A stretch of DNA of 64,000 bases from Streptomyces sp. STR69 (GTDB lineage Bacteria; Actinomycetota; Actinomycetes; Streptomycetales; Streptomycetaceae): NCBI RefSeq assembly GCF_024519455.1, contig NZ_JALJRY010000007.1:1-64000 (forward strand), read 5' to 3'. The stretch's first letter is position 1. The number at the start of each line of letters is the position of its first letter. The translations under genes and the position numbers were made by a program. The notes under the pieces are model-generated. The model ran no database searches. It was not told the DNA's origin and saw only the letters and a list, made by a program, of their open reading frames with translations. Below are positions 17,123 to 27,369 of this stretch, one piece after another.

Positions 17123-18925
17123 TCAGCCGCCGTAGGCCCCCGAAGCCGTGAGGCGCAGGGCCGTGTCGATCAGCGGGACGTGGCTGAAGGCCTGCGGGAA
17201 GTTGCCGACCTGGCGTTGCAGGCGCGGGTCCCACTCCTCGGCCAGCAGACCCAGGTCGTTGCGGAGCGAGAGCAGCTTCTCGAACAGCTTACGGGCCTCG
17301 TCCACGCGGCCGATCATCGCGAGGTCGTCCGCCATCCAGAACGAGCAGGCCAGGAACGCGCCCTCGTCACCGGGGAGGCCGTCGACGCCCTCGTCCTCGC
17401 CCGAGGTCGGGTAGCGCAGGATGAAGCCGTCCGGCGTGGACAGTTCGCGCTGGATCGCCTCGATCGTGCCGATCACGCGCTTGTCGTCCGGGGGCAGGAA
17501 GCCCATCTGCGGGATGAGCAGCAGCGAGGCGTCCAGCTCCTTCGAGCCGTACGACTGCGTGAAGGTGTTGCGCTCCTTGTCGTAGCCGCGCTCGCACACG
17601 TCCCGGTGGATGTCGTCGCGCAGTTCGCGCCACTGCTCCAGCGGGCCGTCCGCGTCGCCCGACTCGATCAGCTTGATCGTGCGGTCGACCGCGACCCAGG
17701 CCATCACCTTCGAGTGCACGAAGTGACGGCGCGGGCCGCGCACCTCCCAGATGCCCTCGTCCGGCTCGTCCCAGTGCTTCTCCAGGTAGCGGATCAGCTT
17801 GAGCTGGAGGAGGGAGGCGTAGTCGTTGCGGGCCAGGCCGGTCATGTGGGCCAGGTGCAGGGCCTCGGTGACCTCGCCGTAGACGTCCAGCTGGAGCTGG
17901 TGCGCGGCGCCGTTGCCGACCCGGACCGGGCCCGAGTTCTCGTAGCCGGGCAGCCAGTCGAGCTCCGCCTCGCCGAGCTCGCGCTCGCCGGCGATGCCGT
18001 ACATGATCTGCAGGTTCTCCGGATCGCCTGCCACCGCGCGCAGCAGCCACTCGCGCCAGGCGCGGGCCTCCTCGCGGTAGCCGGTGCGCAGGAGCGAGGA
18101 GAGGGTGATGGCCGCGTCGCGGAGCCAGGTGTAGCGGTAGTCCCAGTTGCGGACGCCGCCGATCTCCTCCGGGAGGGAGGTGGTGGGCGCGGCGACGATG
18201 CCGCCGGTCGGGGCGTACGTGAGGGCCTTGAGCGTGATCAGGGAGCGGACGACGGCCTCGCGGTAGGGGCCGTGGTACGTGCACTGGTCGACCCAGTCGC
18301 GCCAGAAGTCCTCCGTCGCCTCCAGCGACTGCTCCGGCTCGGGGAGCGGCGGCGGCTGCTTGTGCGAGGGCTCCCAGGAGATGGTGAACGCGATGCGGTC
18401 ACCCGGCGCGACCGTGAAGTCGGCGTAGGTCGTGAGCTGCTTGCCGTAGGTCTCGGCGGATGTGTCGAACCACACGGAGTCGGGGCCCGCGACGGCGACC
18501 GTGCGGCCCTCGTGCTTGTGCACCCACGGGGTTACCCGGCCGTAGGAGAAACGCATCCGGAGGGTCGAGCGCATCGGGACGCGGCCGGAGATGCCCTCCA
18601 CGATGCGGATCAGCTGGGGGGCGCCGTCGCGAGGGGGCATGAAATCGGTCACGCGGACCGTGCCTCGCGGGGTGTCCCACTCGGACTCCAGGATCAGCGA
18701 GTCACCTCGGTAGCCGCGCCGGGCCGCGCGGGGCGGCGGCGCGTCGGCGGCGTGGGCCGGGCCCAGCCGCCAGAAGCCGTGTTCCTCGGTGCCCAGCAGG
18801 CCGGCGAAGATGGCATGGGAATCGAATCGGGGCAGGCACAGCCAGTCCACCGTGCCGTCCCGGCAGACCAGGGCAGCGGTCTGCATGTCTCCGATGAGTG
18901 CGTAATCTTCGATGCGCCCGGCCAC
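17123..18925 (-). CDS. Glycoside hydrolase family 15 protein (trehalase/glucoamylase-like)
   Basis: About 600 residues with the bacterial GH15 arrangement. The N-terminal beta-sandwich domain starts VAGRIEDYALIGDMQTAALV and contains DGTVDWLCLPRFDS. The (alpha/alpha)6 catalytic domain holds GGVRNWDYRYTWLRDAA, the general-acid region GIWEVRGPRRHFVHSK and the C-terminal GLLAEEWDP...GNFPQAFSH motif carrying the second acidic residue. In actinobacteria this clade is often trehalase, so hydrolysis of trehalose or short alpha-glucans is likely. No signal peptide is visible. GTG 18925 is preceded by GGAG with 6-base spacing; GTG 18949 would add 8 residues without a better site. Confidence 0.88.
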   Translation of the reverse strand: MAGRIEDYALIGDMQTAALVCRDGTVDWLCLPRFDSHAIFAGLLGTEEHGFWRLGPAHAADAPPPRAARRGYRGDSLILESEWDTPRGTVRVTDFMPPRDGAPQLIRIVEGISGRVPMRSTLRMRFSYGRVTPWVHKHEGRTVAVAGPDSVWFDTSAETYGKQLTTYADFTVAPGDRIAFTISWEPSHKQPPPLPEPEQSLEATEDFWRDWVDQCTYHGPYREAVVRSLITLKALTYAPTGGIVAAPTTSLPEEIGGVRNWDYRYTWLRDAAITLSSLLRTGYREEARAWREWLLRAVAGDPENLQIMYGIAGERELGEAELDWLPGYENSGPVRVGNGAAHQLQLDVYGEVTEALHLAHMTGLARNDYASLLQLKLIRYLEKHWDEPDEGIWEVRGPRRHFVHSKVMAWVAVDRTIKLIESGDADGPLEQWRELRDDIHRDVCERGYDKERNTFTQSYGSKELDASLLLIPQMGFLPPDDKRVIGTIEAIQRELSTPDGFILRYPTSGEDEGVDGLPGDEGAFLACSFWMADDLAMIGRVDEARKLFEKLLSLRNDLGLLAEEWDPRLQRQVGNFPQAFSHVPLIDTALRLTASGAYGG

Positions 18926-19377
18926 GTGCAACTCCAGTCGAACGGCCACGTCGCCCCACGAAAAAGGGGCGGTCGCTGTGTGCGGTCAAGGGATCGTTTG
19001 TAGTGCGTCGTTGAGCCATGAAGCAAATGGGGGTCGTTGCCCAACGGACTGACGAGCTCTCGTTGTTCCGGGATATACGGGCGGGGGTGGTGCCGTGTTC
19101 CGGACCGGCTCGGCAGCGAGTGTCCGAGCAGGATACGACGCACGTAGATGATCTGTGTGCCGCTCTCGCCAACGGACCTGGGCCGAACGGGTGAGCAACG
19201 GGTGAGAAGCACGTAACCAGGGCGCGTCTGTGTCGACGCGAGTGACCTGTGTGTCGGCGTGAGTGCGGAGCGTGGCCGGAAGCCATCTCGTCCGGGCGCT
19301 GATACCCTGGTAGCCCGTGGACCGGTGGGCGCAAAACCCCCGACCGCAACTCGAACCGAGACCACGGGAGCCCCCTC
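18926..19377. other. Divergent intergenic region between GH15 and pyrG
   Basis: About 450 bases without a convincing gene; several open frames here are antisense or have poor codon use. On the minus strand a weak TTGCTT-18-TACAAA promoter could serve the GH15 gene. On the plus strand, the stretch GATACCCTGGTAGCCCGTGG just upstream of pyrG has a plausible -10 (TACCCT or TAGCCC). I saw no riboswitch, attenuator or strong hairpin. Confidence 0.5.
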
Positions 19378-21033
<1,656 letters not shown>

Positions 21034-21051
21034 TACGAGGGTTGTACGGTG

Positions 21052-21094
21052 ACCGGGGTGCGCGCCTTCAAGAGGTGTGCACCCCGGTTTCTTT
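21052..21094 (+). terminator. Rho-independent terminator after pyrG
   Basis: Arms ACCGGGGTGC and GCACCCCGGT (21052-21061, 21079-21088) extend inward through two G-U pairs to about 16 bp with a TCAAG loop. A TTTCTTTT tract follows. This is a rare classical U-tract terminator in the window. Confidence 0.9.
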
Positions 21095-21143
21095 TACGCG
21101 GTTTTCTTCATGCAGTGCAGGCACGTGCGCGGGAGGACAGGGC

Positions 21144-21770
21144 ATGACCATCAAGGACACCCCGGAGGAGTGGGAGATCCGGGCGACCGCGACCCCCTTC
21201 GTCGGCAACAAGACCTCCGTGCGCACCGACGACGTGGTGATGCCCGGCGGCGTGGTCGTGCACCGCGACTACCAGGTCCACCCCGGCTCCGTGGCCGTCC
21301 TCGCCCTCGACGAGCAGGACCGGGTGCTGCTCATCAAGCAGTACCGCCACCCCGTGCGGCAGAAGCTGTGGGAGATCCCGGCCGGGCTGCTCGACATCCC
21401 CGGCGAGAACCCGCTGCACGCCGCTCAGCGCGAGCTGTACGAGGAGGCGCACGTCAAGGCCGAGGACTGGCGGGTGCTGACCGACGTCTACACCACGCCC
21501 GGCGGCTGCGACGAGGCCATCCGGATCTTCCTCGCCCGCGATCTGTCCGAGGCCGACGGACAGCGCTTCGAGGTCGAGGACGAGGAGGCCGACATGGAGC
21601 ACGCGCGCGTGCCTCTCGACGACCTGGTCCGCGGGGTCCTCGCCGGCGAGCTGCACAACAACTGCCTCGTCGTCGGCGTCCTCTCCCTGGTCGCCGCCCG
21701 GCACGGCGACGGCATCGACGCGCTGCGCCCCGCCGGGGCACCGTGGCCCGCGCGTCCCTTCGAGTCCTGA
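21144..21770 (+). CDS. NUDIX hydrolase (ADP-ribose pyrophosphatase type)
   Basis: A 208-residue Nudix protein. The Nudix box region reads GLLDIPGENPLHAAQRELYEEA with the REL-EE metal-binding core, preceded by LIKQYRHPVRQKLWEIPAG, the hallmark of ADP-ribose pyrophosphatases (NudF-like). It should hydrolyse ADP-ribose to AMP and ribose-5-phosphate. The gene follows pyrG as in M. tuberculosis (Rv1700). The ATG is six bases after GGGAGGA. The terminator between pyrG and this gene implies its own promoter or partial read-through. Confidence 0.92.
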   Translation: MTIKDTPEEWEIRATATPFVGNKTSVRTDDVVMPGGVVVHRDYQVHPGSVAVLALDEQDRVLLIKQYRHPVRQKLWEIPAGLLDIPGENPLHAAQRELYEEAHVKAEDWRVLTDVYTTPGGCDEAIRIFLARDLSEADGQRFEVEDEEADMEHARVPLDDLVRGVLAGELHNNCLVVGVLSLVAARHGDGIDALRPAGAPWPARPFES

Positions 21771-21948
21771 ACCCAATCCGACCCTCCGCCCCCCTTCGGC
21801 CCTTTGGTGTGACGATCGGCTGATCCGATCGGGGGATGTGCCCGCCGCGCTCCGCACGGTTCGTCGCAGAGCGTGAACTAGGCTCTGGAAATGCCCGATC
21901 CGGAGTCCCGGCGGGCTTTGCGCGTGCAGTGGGACGGGAGTGTGGCCC

Positions 21949-24015
21949 GTGACGGATCAGGCGGTGGACACAGATGGCGTGAAGCTGTCCGAGGACACTT
22001 CTGCCGAGGGTCAATTCCTGGGCCGCGCAAGAGAGTTGAAGGAGCTTCGGGCCGACATCGAGCGCGCGGGCCTGGACACCATCGCCGGCCGGAAGGCCCC
22101 CCGCGCGCGCGTCCTGCTCATCGCGGGCAAGCCCGGCTCAGGACGCACTGCCCTCGCCGGGGAACTCGTCCGGCAGGTCGCTGACCGTTACGACCACGGA
22201 GTGCTCCGGGCCCGGCTCAGCGAGCCCGACGGCACCCCCGTCCCCACCGAGCGTACCGCCCGCGAACTGCTCACCGCCCTGGAGCTGCCCACCCCGGCCG
22301 GCGCCTCCGAGGACGACCTCTCGGACATCCTGCGCGCGGCCCTCGCCGACCGGCGGGCGCTGCTCCTGCTCGACGACGCGGCCGACGCCGAACAGGTCGA
22401 CGCGCTGCTGCCGGACACCCCGGACTGCCTGGTCGTCGCCGTCTCCGGCGGCCCGCTCACCGGCATCGCGGACGTCCGCCCCTGCACCCTGGGCGGCCTC
22501 GACACCAAGTCCGCGCTGGAACTCCTCACCCGCTACACCGGCGCGGTCCGCATCACCGTGGACCCGCTCGCCGCCGAGGGCCTGGTCGAGGTCTGCCGGG
22601 CCCAGCCCGCCGCGCTGACCCTGGCAGGCGGCTGGCTCGCCGCCCGCCCCCAGGCCGCCGTCGCCGACCTCGCCAAGCACCTGCACGCCGAGAGCGACGA
22701 GGGCACCGCGCTCAGCCGCGTCTTCCGGCTCGTCTACGGCTCGCTGCCCAGCCCCGCCGCCCGGATACTGCGACTGCTCTCCCTTGCCCCGGCCGGCCTG
22801 GTCGACCCCCAGACCGCCTCCGCGCTCGCCGGCTGCTCCGTCAACGGCGCCCGCGCCACCCTGGACGACTTCGTCACCGCGGGCCTGCTGCGGGCCCTGG
22901 ACTCCCCGCTGCCGCAGTACGAGGTCCCCGGCTGCCTCCAGCCCCTCCTGCACGCCCTCGCCGAGTCCCAGGACCGCCCGGCCGAACTCCAGCTCGCCCG
23001 CGCCCGCATGCTGGAGCGGACCGTACGGCTGCTCCAGTCCTGCCGTGCCATCACCGAGACCGACAGCCCCCAGGCCCGCGAAAAGCTCCTCGGCATGCCC
23101 AGTTCGCTGCGCTTCCCGAACCCCCGGGCCGCCGCCGACTGGCTGCGCGTCCGCCAGCCCGCCCTGCTGGCCTCCGCCCGCCTCGCGGTCGCCGACGGCG
23201 AACTCGACACGCTGGCGCGCCGGTTGATGTCCCAGCTCGTGCGCGCGATGGTCGCCCACTTCGGCACCCAGGCCGCCGCCCCCGAGCTCTACGGCATCCA
23301 CCGCCTGGTCCTCGACGTGGCCGAGCGGCGCGACCTGCCCCGGGAGAAGGCTGCCGCGCTGCTGAACCTCGCCGACCTGGACGCGCAGACCGGCCGTACG
23401 ACCGAGGCGCTGGCCCGCTACCGGGCCGCGCTGGACGCCGGACGCGAGGCGAATGACCCGTATGCGACCGGGCGCGCGATGGAATCCGTAGGCGGCGCGC
23501 ACCAGGAGCTCGGGGACTACGACCGGGCCGCCGACTGGTTCGGCCGCGCGCTGGCCCAGCGGCTGGCCCGGGACGAGCGTGCGGAGGCCGCCCGGCTGTA
23601 CGGCCGGATCGCCGCCGCGCACACCTACGCGGGCCGCTACGGCGAGGCCCTGAGGAACTGGCGGGCGGCCGTCGCCGGGTACCGCAAGAACGGCGATGTG
23701 CCCGCCCAGGCACGGGCGTTGAGCGAGCTGGCCCGGGTTCAGGAGTACGCGGGCCGTCCCGAGGAGTCGCTGCTGACCTGTCACGAGGCGGTCGAGTGGG
23801 CGCGCCGCGCGGAGGACGTACGGCTGCAGGCGGCGTTGCAGCTGCGGCTGGCCGACACCCTCGACCGGCTGGGCGACCCGGCGTCCGCCGCGCTGCACCG
23901 CGGCACGGCCGAACGCATGCTCGGCGAGGAGCTCCAGGAGGGTGATCCCGCCCCCGAATCCCTGGAACATGACGCTAACGCCTGCGAAATCCGTAGTACA
24001 TCCACTGAAGATTGA
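21949..24015 (+). CDS. STAND-like NB-ARC/TPR protein with degenerate P-loop
   Basis: About 688 residues. An N-terminal nucleotide-binding region (about 22-260) contains GQFLGRARELKEL, a P-loop-like GKPGSGRTALAGEL where the usual catalytic Lys is Arg66, and Walker-B-like LLLLDDAAD. This resembles the ATPase domain of AfsR-type proteins and STAND regulators. A winged-helix-like region follows (LRLLSLAPAGLVDPQTASALAG), then C-terminal TPR repeats (about 455-660; ALARYRAALDAGREANDPYATGRAMESVGGAHQELGDYDRAADWFGRAL). No DNA-binding SARP domain is present, so it is probably a sensor or scaffold. GTG 21949 follows GGGAG by 8 bases; the GTG at 21940 lies inside that site. Confidence 0.8.
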   Translation: MTDQAVDTDGVKLSEDTSAEGQFLGRARELKELRADIERAGLDTIAGRKAPRARVLLIAGKPGSGRTALAGELVRQVADRYDHGVLRARLSEPDGTPVPTERTARELLTALELPTPAGASEDDLSDILRAALADRRALLLLDDAADAEQVDALLPDTPDCLVVAVSGGPLTGIADVRPCTLGGLDTKSALELLTRYTGAVRITVDPLAAEGLVEVCRAQPAALTLAGGWLAARPQAAVADLAKHLHAESDEGTALSRVFRLVYGSLPSPAARILRLLSLAPAGLVDPQTASALAGCSVNGARATLDDFVTAGLLRALDSPLPQYEVPGCLQPLLHALAESQDRPAELQLARARMLERTVRLLQSCRAITETDSPQAREKLLGMPSSLRFPNPRAAADWLRVRQPALLASARLAVADGELDTLARRLMSQLVRAMVAHFGTQAAAPELYGIHRLVLDVAERRDLPREKAAALLNLADLDAQTGRTTEALARYRAALDAGREANDPYATGRAMESVGGAHQELGDYDRAADWFGRALAQRLARDERAEAARLYGRIAAAHTYAGRYGEALRNWRAAVAGYRKNGDVPAQARALSELARVQEYAGRPEESLLTCHEAVEWARRAEDVRLQAALQLRLADTLDRLGDPASAALHRGTAERMLGEELQEGDPAPESLEHDANACEIRSTSTED

Positions 24016-24157
24016 TGCATTGAAAGGCTAGACACCGAGAACGCCTTCATTAAACTGGCTCTGCCGCACCTTCTCCTGCGGTCTCCCGGTGCGCTCATGC
24101 ATGTCCGGGTATGAGATGTATTGCCCCACACCCTCTGAGCCAAGGACCGTGATCCAC

Positions 24158-25273
24158 GTGAAGGTCGGCATCCCCCGCGAAGTCAAGAACAACGAGTTCC
24201 GGGTGGCCATCACACCCGCCGGCGTGCACGAGCTGGTGCGCCACGGCCACCAGGTCCTCATCGAGCAGAACGCCGGCGTCGGCTCCTCGATCCCGGACGG
24301 CGAGTACGTGGCGGCGGGCGCCAAGATCCTCGCCACCGCCGACGAGGTCTGGGCCACCGCCGACCTGCTGCTCAAGGTCAAGGAGCCCATCGCCGAGGAG
24401 TACCACCGCCTCCGCAAGGACCAGACGCTCTTCACCTACCTGCACCTGGCCGCCTCCAAGGAGTGCACCGACGCGCTCATCGAGTCCGGCACCACCGCGA
24501 TCGCCTACGAGACCGTCGAGCTGCCCGGCCGCGCCCTGCCGCTGCTCGCCCCGATGTCCGAGGTCGCGGGCCGCCTCGCCCCGCAGGTCGGCGCCTACCA
24601 CCTGATGCGCTCGGTCGGTGGCCGCGGTGTGCTCCCCGGCGGTGTCCCCGGCACGCAGCCCGCGCGGGCCGTCGTCATCGGCGGCGGTGTCTCCGGCTGG
24701 AACGCCACGCAGATCGCCGTCGGCATGGGCTTCCACGTCACGCTGCTCGACCGGGACATCAACAAGCTCCGCGAGGCCGACAAGGTCTTCGGCACCAAGG
24801 TCCGGGCGATCATGTCCAACTCCTTCGAGCTGGAGAAGGCCGTCCTGGACGCCGACCTCGTCATCGGCGCGGTGCTCATCCCGGGCGCCAAGGCCCCGAA
24901 ACTGGTCACCAACGAACTCGTGTCCCGGATGAAGCCCGGAAGTGTGCTTGTCGACATCGCGATCGACCAGGGCGGCTGCTTCGAGGACTCGCGCCCGACC
25001 ACCCACGCCGAGCCGACCTTCCCGGTCCACGACTCGGTCTTCTACTGCGTCGCCAACATGCCCGGCGCGGTGCCGAACACATCCACCTACGCGCTCACCA
25101 ACGCCACGCTCCCGTACATCGTGGAGCTCGCCGACCGCGGCTGGGTCGAGGCGCTGCGACGTGATCCTGCTCTCGCCAAGGGCCTCAACACCCATGACGG
25201 CAAGGTGATTTACCGCGAGGTCGCCGAGGCGCACGGACTGGAGCACGTCGAGCTGGAGAGCCTGCTCGGCTGA
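24158..25273 (+). CDS. ald: Alanine dehydrogenase
   Basis: Cytosolic NAD-dependent enzyme interconverting L-alanine and pyruvate plus ammonia, 371 residues, exactly the length of the mycobacterial enzyme. With this GTG start, Arg15, Lys75 and His96 fall at the numbers known from the M. tuberculosis protein (substrate arginine and lysine, catalytic histidine), which supports the start. The NAD-binding loop is VVIGGGVSGWNATQIA (about 172-187). The upstream GTG at 24149 would add three residues but lies too near the AAGGA site at 24142-24146. A hairpin at 25340-25371 probably ends the transcript. Confidence 0.96.
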   Translation: MKVGIPREVKNNEFRVAITPAGVHELVRHGHQVLIEQNAGVGSSIPDGEYVAAGAKILATADEVWATADLLLKVKEPIAEEYHRLRKDQTLFTYLHLAASKECTDALIESGTTAIAYETVELPGRALPLLAPMSEVAGRLAPQVGAYHLMRSVGGRGVLPGGVPGTQPARAVVIGGGVSGWNATQIAVGMGFHVTLLDRDINKLREADKVFGTKVRAIMSNSFELEKAVLDADLVIGAVLIPGAKAPKLVTNELVSRMKPGSVLVDIAIDQGGCFEDSRPTTHAEPTFPVHDSVFYCVANMPGAVPNTSTYALTNATLPYIVELADRGWVEALRRDPALAKGLNTHDGKVIYREVAEAHGLEHVELESLLG

Positions 25274-25339
25274 CTCTGTCGACTAAGTCACCGTTCAGCA
25301 AAAGGCGATACGTCAACACAGGTCGTCAACACCGCGCAC

Positions 25340-25371
25340 CCGGCCGGGCCTTGCTCGACAGGTCCGGCCGG
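25340..25371 (+). terminator. Hairpin terminator downstream of ald
   Basis: A 12-bp stem with one G-U pair (25340-25351 with 25360-25371) and an 8-base loop, about 66 bases after the ald stop. No U-tract is present. Confidence 0.65.
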
Positions 25372-25633
25372 AAGTGTGTGTATGGTCACTTTGCGGCGAT
25401 CGGTCAACTCGCGCGGAACATAACCCTTGAACCGATTCGTGCACCGGTGAAACCTGCCGTGCGACTGCCGTACGCCCTTGACAGAGGGATGTTTCATTGC
25501 CGACACATCGGGCCGGGTCCGGCGGATTGTGTTGCTGCGAACACCCGACACGCCATAGAGTCGCCAACCGTCGGCATGGTGCCACGCTGACCTATCGAGA
25601 AGTTCCCTGGTCACCAAGGAGGTAAGACGACTT
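25372..25633 (+). other. Leader/promoter region of the parA-scpAB operon
   Basis: Non-coding and less GC-rich than its surroundings. The best promoter candidate is TTGCTG (25532-25537), 18 bases, then TAGAGT (25556-25561), giving about a 65-base leader that ends in the near-perfect ribosome-binding site AAGGAGGT at 25616-25623. A perfect TTGACA at 25478-25483 has no good -10 partner. I see no parS-like palindrome (consensus TGTTTCACGTGAAACA) here. Confidence 0.5.
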
Positions 25634-26812
25634 GTGAATGAGTCGACATTTTCTCCCGGGGGTGGTCAACCAGGAATGCCGGCAAGGGGCCAGGAGCCCG
25701 CGGGGTTCGAGGCTGTCGGCTCCGTCGCTGTGCGCACCTTCGCAGCCCACCGGGGTCACCACAAGCCAGGGGTGACCCAGCCAGCACACCAGAGCATGGA
25801 TGGCCATCACGTGAACGCCATGGCCGGCGACGGAAGGGGCGCGCCCCACAACCATTTCGCCGACTACGACGAACTGCCCGACGGGCACTTCTACGACCCC
25901 GACGCCGAGTACGAGCCCGATCCCGAGTACGCGGCCACACTCGCGCCCGACGCGGCCCGCCAGCGTCGTGAGCGCGTGGGCCCGACCGGACGCCCGCTGC
26001 CCTACTTCCCGATCCCGGGTCCGCTGACCAGTCACGGCCCCGCGACGATCATCGCGATGTGCAACCAGAAGGGCGGCGTCGGCAAGACCACGTCGACCAT
26101 CAACCTGGGTGCCGCGCTCGCGGAGTACGGCCGGCGTGTACTGCTCGTCGACTTCGACCCGCAGGGCGCGCTGTCGGTCGGACTGGGCGTCAATCCCATG
26201 GAGTTGGACCTCACCGTCTACAACCTGCTCATGGAGCGGGGCATGTCGGCCGACGAGGTACTCCTCAAGACAGCTGTCCCGAACATGGACTTGCTGCCGA
26301 GCAACATCGACTTGTCGGCTGCGGAAGTGCAGTTGGTGAGCGAGGTCGCGCGCGAGTCCACCCTGCAGCGGGCGTTGAAGCCGCTGATGGCCGACTACGA
26401 CTACATCGTGATCGACTGTCAGCCCTCCCTCGGCCTGCTCACCGTGAACGCCCTGACGGCGGCTCACAAGGTGATCGTGCCGCTGGAGTGCGAGTTCTTC
26501 GCGCTGCGCGGTGTCGCACTGCTGACGGAGACCATCGAGAAGGTCCAGGAGCGCCTCAACCCGGAGTTGGAGCTCGACGGGATCCTCGCCACGATGTACG
26601 ACTCCCGGACCGTGCACAGCCGTGAGGTGCTCGCCCGCGTGGTCGAGGCGTTCGACGATCACGTCTACCACACGGTCATCGGGCGCACGGTGCGCTTCCC
26701 GGAGACCACGGTCGCCGGTGAGCCGATCACCACGTACGCCTCCAACTCCGTCGGTGCCGCCGCCTATCGCCAGCTCGCCAGGGAGGTGCTCGCCCGGTGT
26801 CACGCCGAGTGA
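25634..26812 (+). CDS. ParA family ATPase
   Basis: Deviant-Walker ATPase. KGGVGKT lies at residues 146-152, the Walker A' Asp and Walker B appear in LLVDFDPQGALSVGLG and YDYIVIDCQPSLGLLTVNAL, and the fold ends normally. It has an unusual, hydrophilic N-terminal extension of about 130 residues with His/Asp/Glu/Pro-rich sequence. Such ParA-like proteins drive DNA or cargo positioning. This is the ParA homologue linked to scpAB in many actinobacteria (Rv1708 position), not the classical parAB near oriC. The GTG at 25634 follows AAGGAGGT. Its end overlaps the next gene by 16 bases. Confidence 0.92.
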   Translation: MNESTFSPGGGQPGMPARGQEPAGFEAVGSVAVRTFAAHRGHHKPGVTQPAHQSMDGHHVNAMAGDGRGAPHNHFADYDELPDGHFYDPDAEYEPDPEYAATLAPDAARQRRERVGPTGRPLPYFPIPGPLTSHGPATIIAMCNQKGGVGKTTSTINLGAALAEYGRRVLLVDFDPQGALSVGLGVNPMELDLTVYNLLMERGMSADEVLLKTAVPNMDLLPSNIDLSAAEVQLVSEVARESTLQRALKPLMADYDYIVIDCQPSLGLLTVNALTAAHKVIVPLECEFFALRGVALLTETIEKVQERLNPELELDGILATMYDSRTVHSREVLARVVEAFDDHVYHTVIGRTVRFPETTVAGEPITTYASNSVGAAAYRQLAREVLARCHAE

Positions 26813-27351
26813 GTCTGCCGGGGGCCGACGAACTGTTCCGTACGACAGGGGGGATGGCGCTCCAGGCGTCCACCCCCAGGCGCCAGTCCAACGGCGAGGC
26901 GCGGGTACCGGCTCCGGCTGGGGAGAGCGACGGTGCCGCCGCCGGGGAGGACGCCCCGCATTCCGTACCCGCACAGGGCGGTGACGGCGAGGGCGCGGAG
27001 CATGTCGCGGCCGACGCGGATGCGGGCGAGTCCCGCAGCCGGGCCGCGGAGGGCTCCGTACGACGTCAGGAGGCGCAGGAAGGTTCTGCCGCCGGACAGT
27101 CCCGCAAGCGCGGCCGACAGCCCGCCCAGCGGCGTCCCAGCGGGCGGGAGCGGCACGACGAGAAAATCACCGTGTACGTCTCCGCCGAGGAACTGATGGA
27201 CCTGGAGCACGCCCGGCTGGTGCTCCGGGGCGAGCACGGCCTCGCGATCGACCGTGGGCGGATCGTGCGCGAGGCGGTCGCCGTGGTTCTGGCCGATCTG
27301 GAGTCCCGAGGGGACGCGAGCATTCTCGTCCGCCGGCTTCGCGGGCGGTAG
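26797..27351 (+). CDS. Putative ribbon-helix-helix partner of ParA
   Basis: A 184-residue protein. The first 115 residues are low-complexity, Ala/Gly/Glu/Arg-rich and probably disordered. The C-terminal part, about residues 119-178, reads DEKITVYVSAEELMDLEHARLVL followed by IDRGRIVREAVAVVLADLESRG. A short strand, helix, then a second helix with alternating hydrophobic residues is the pattern of a ribbon-helix-helix DNA-binding dimer, as in ParG/Omega-type centromere proteins. Overlap with ParA and co-direction with scpA suggest it is the ParA partner. The fold is inference. GTG 26797 has GGGAGG at 26781-26786; GTG 26809 is an alternative. Confidence 0.6.
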   Translation: MSRRVSLPGADELFRTTGGMALQASTPRRQSNGEARVPAPAGESDGAAAGEDAPHSVPAQGGDGEGAEHVAADADAGESRSRAAEGSVRRQEAQEGSAAGQSRKRGRQPAQRRPSGRERHDEKITVYVSAEELMDLEHARLVLRGEHGLAIDRGRIVREAVAVVLADLESRGDASILVRRLRGR

Positions 27352-27369
27352 CGGTAGCCTGCGGGGGCC

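Noticed and set aside
25478..25506. TTGACA-based promoter for parA
   Set aside because: No acceptable -10 at 16-18 bases; TTGCTG with TAGAGT further down is better.
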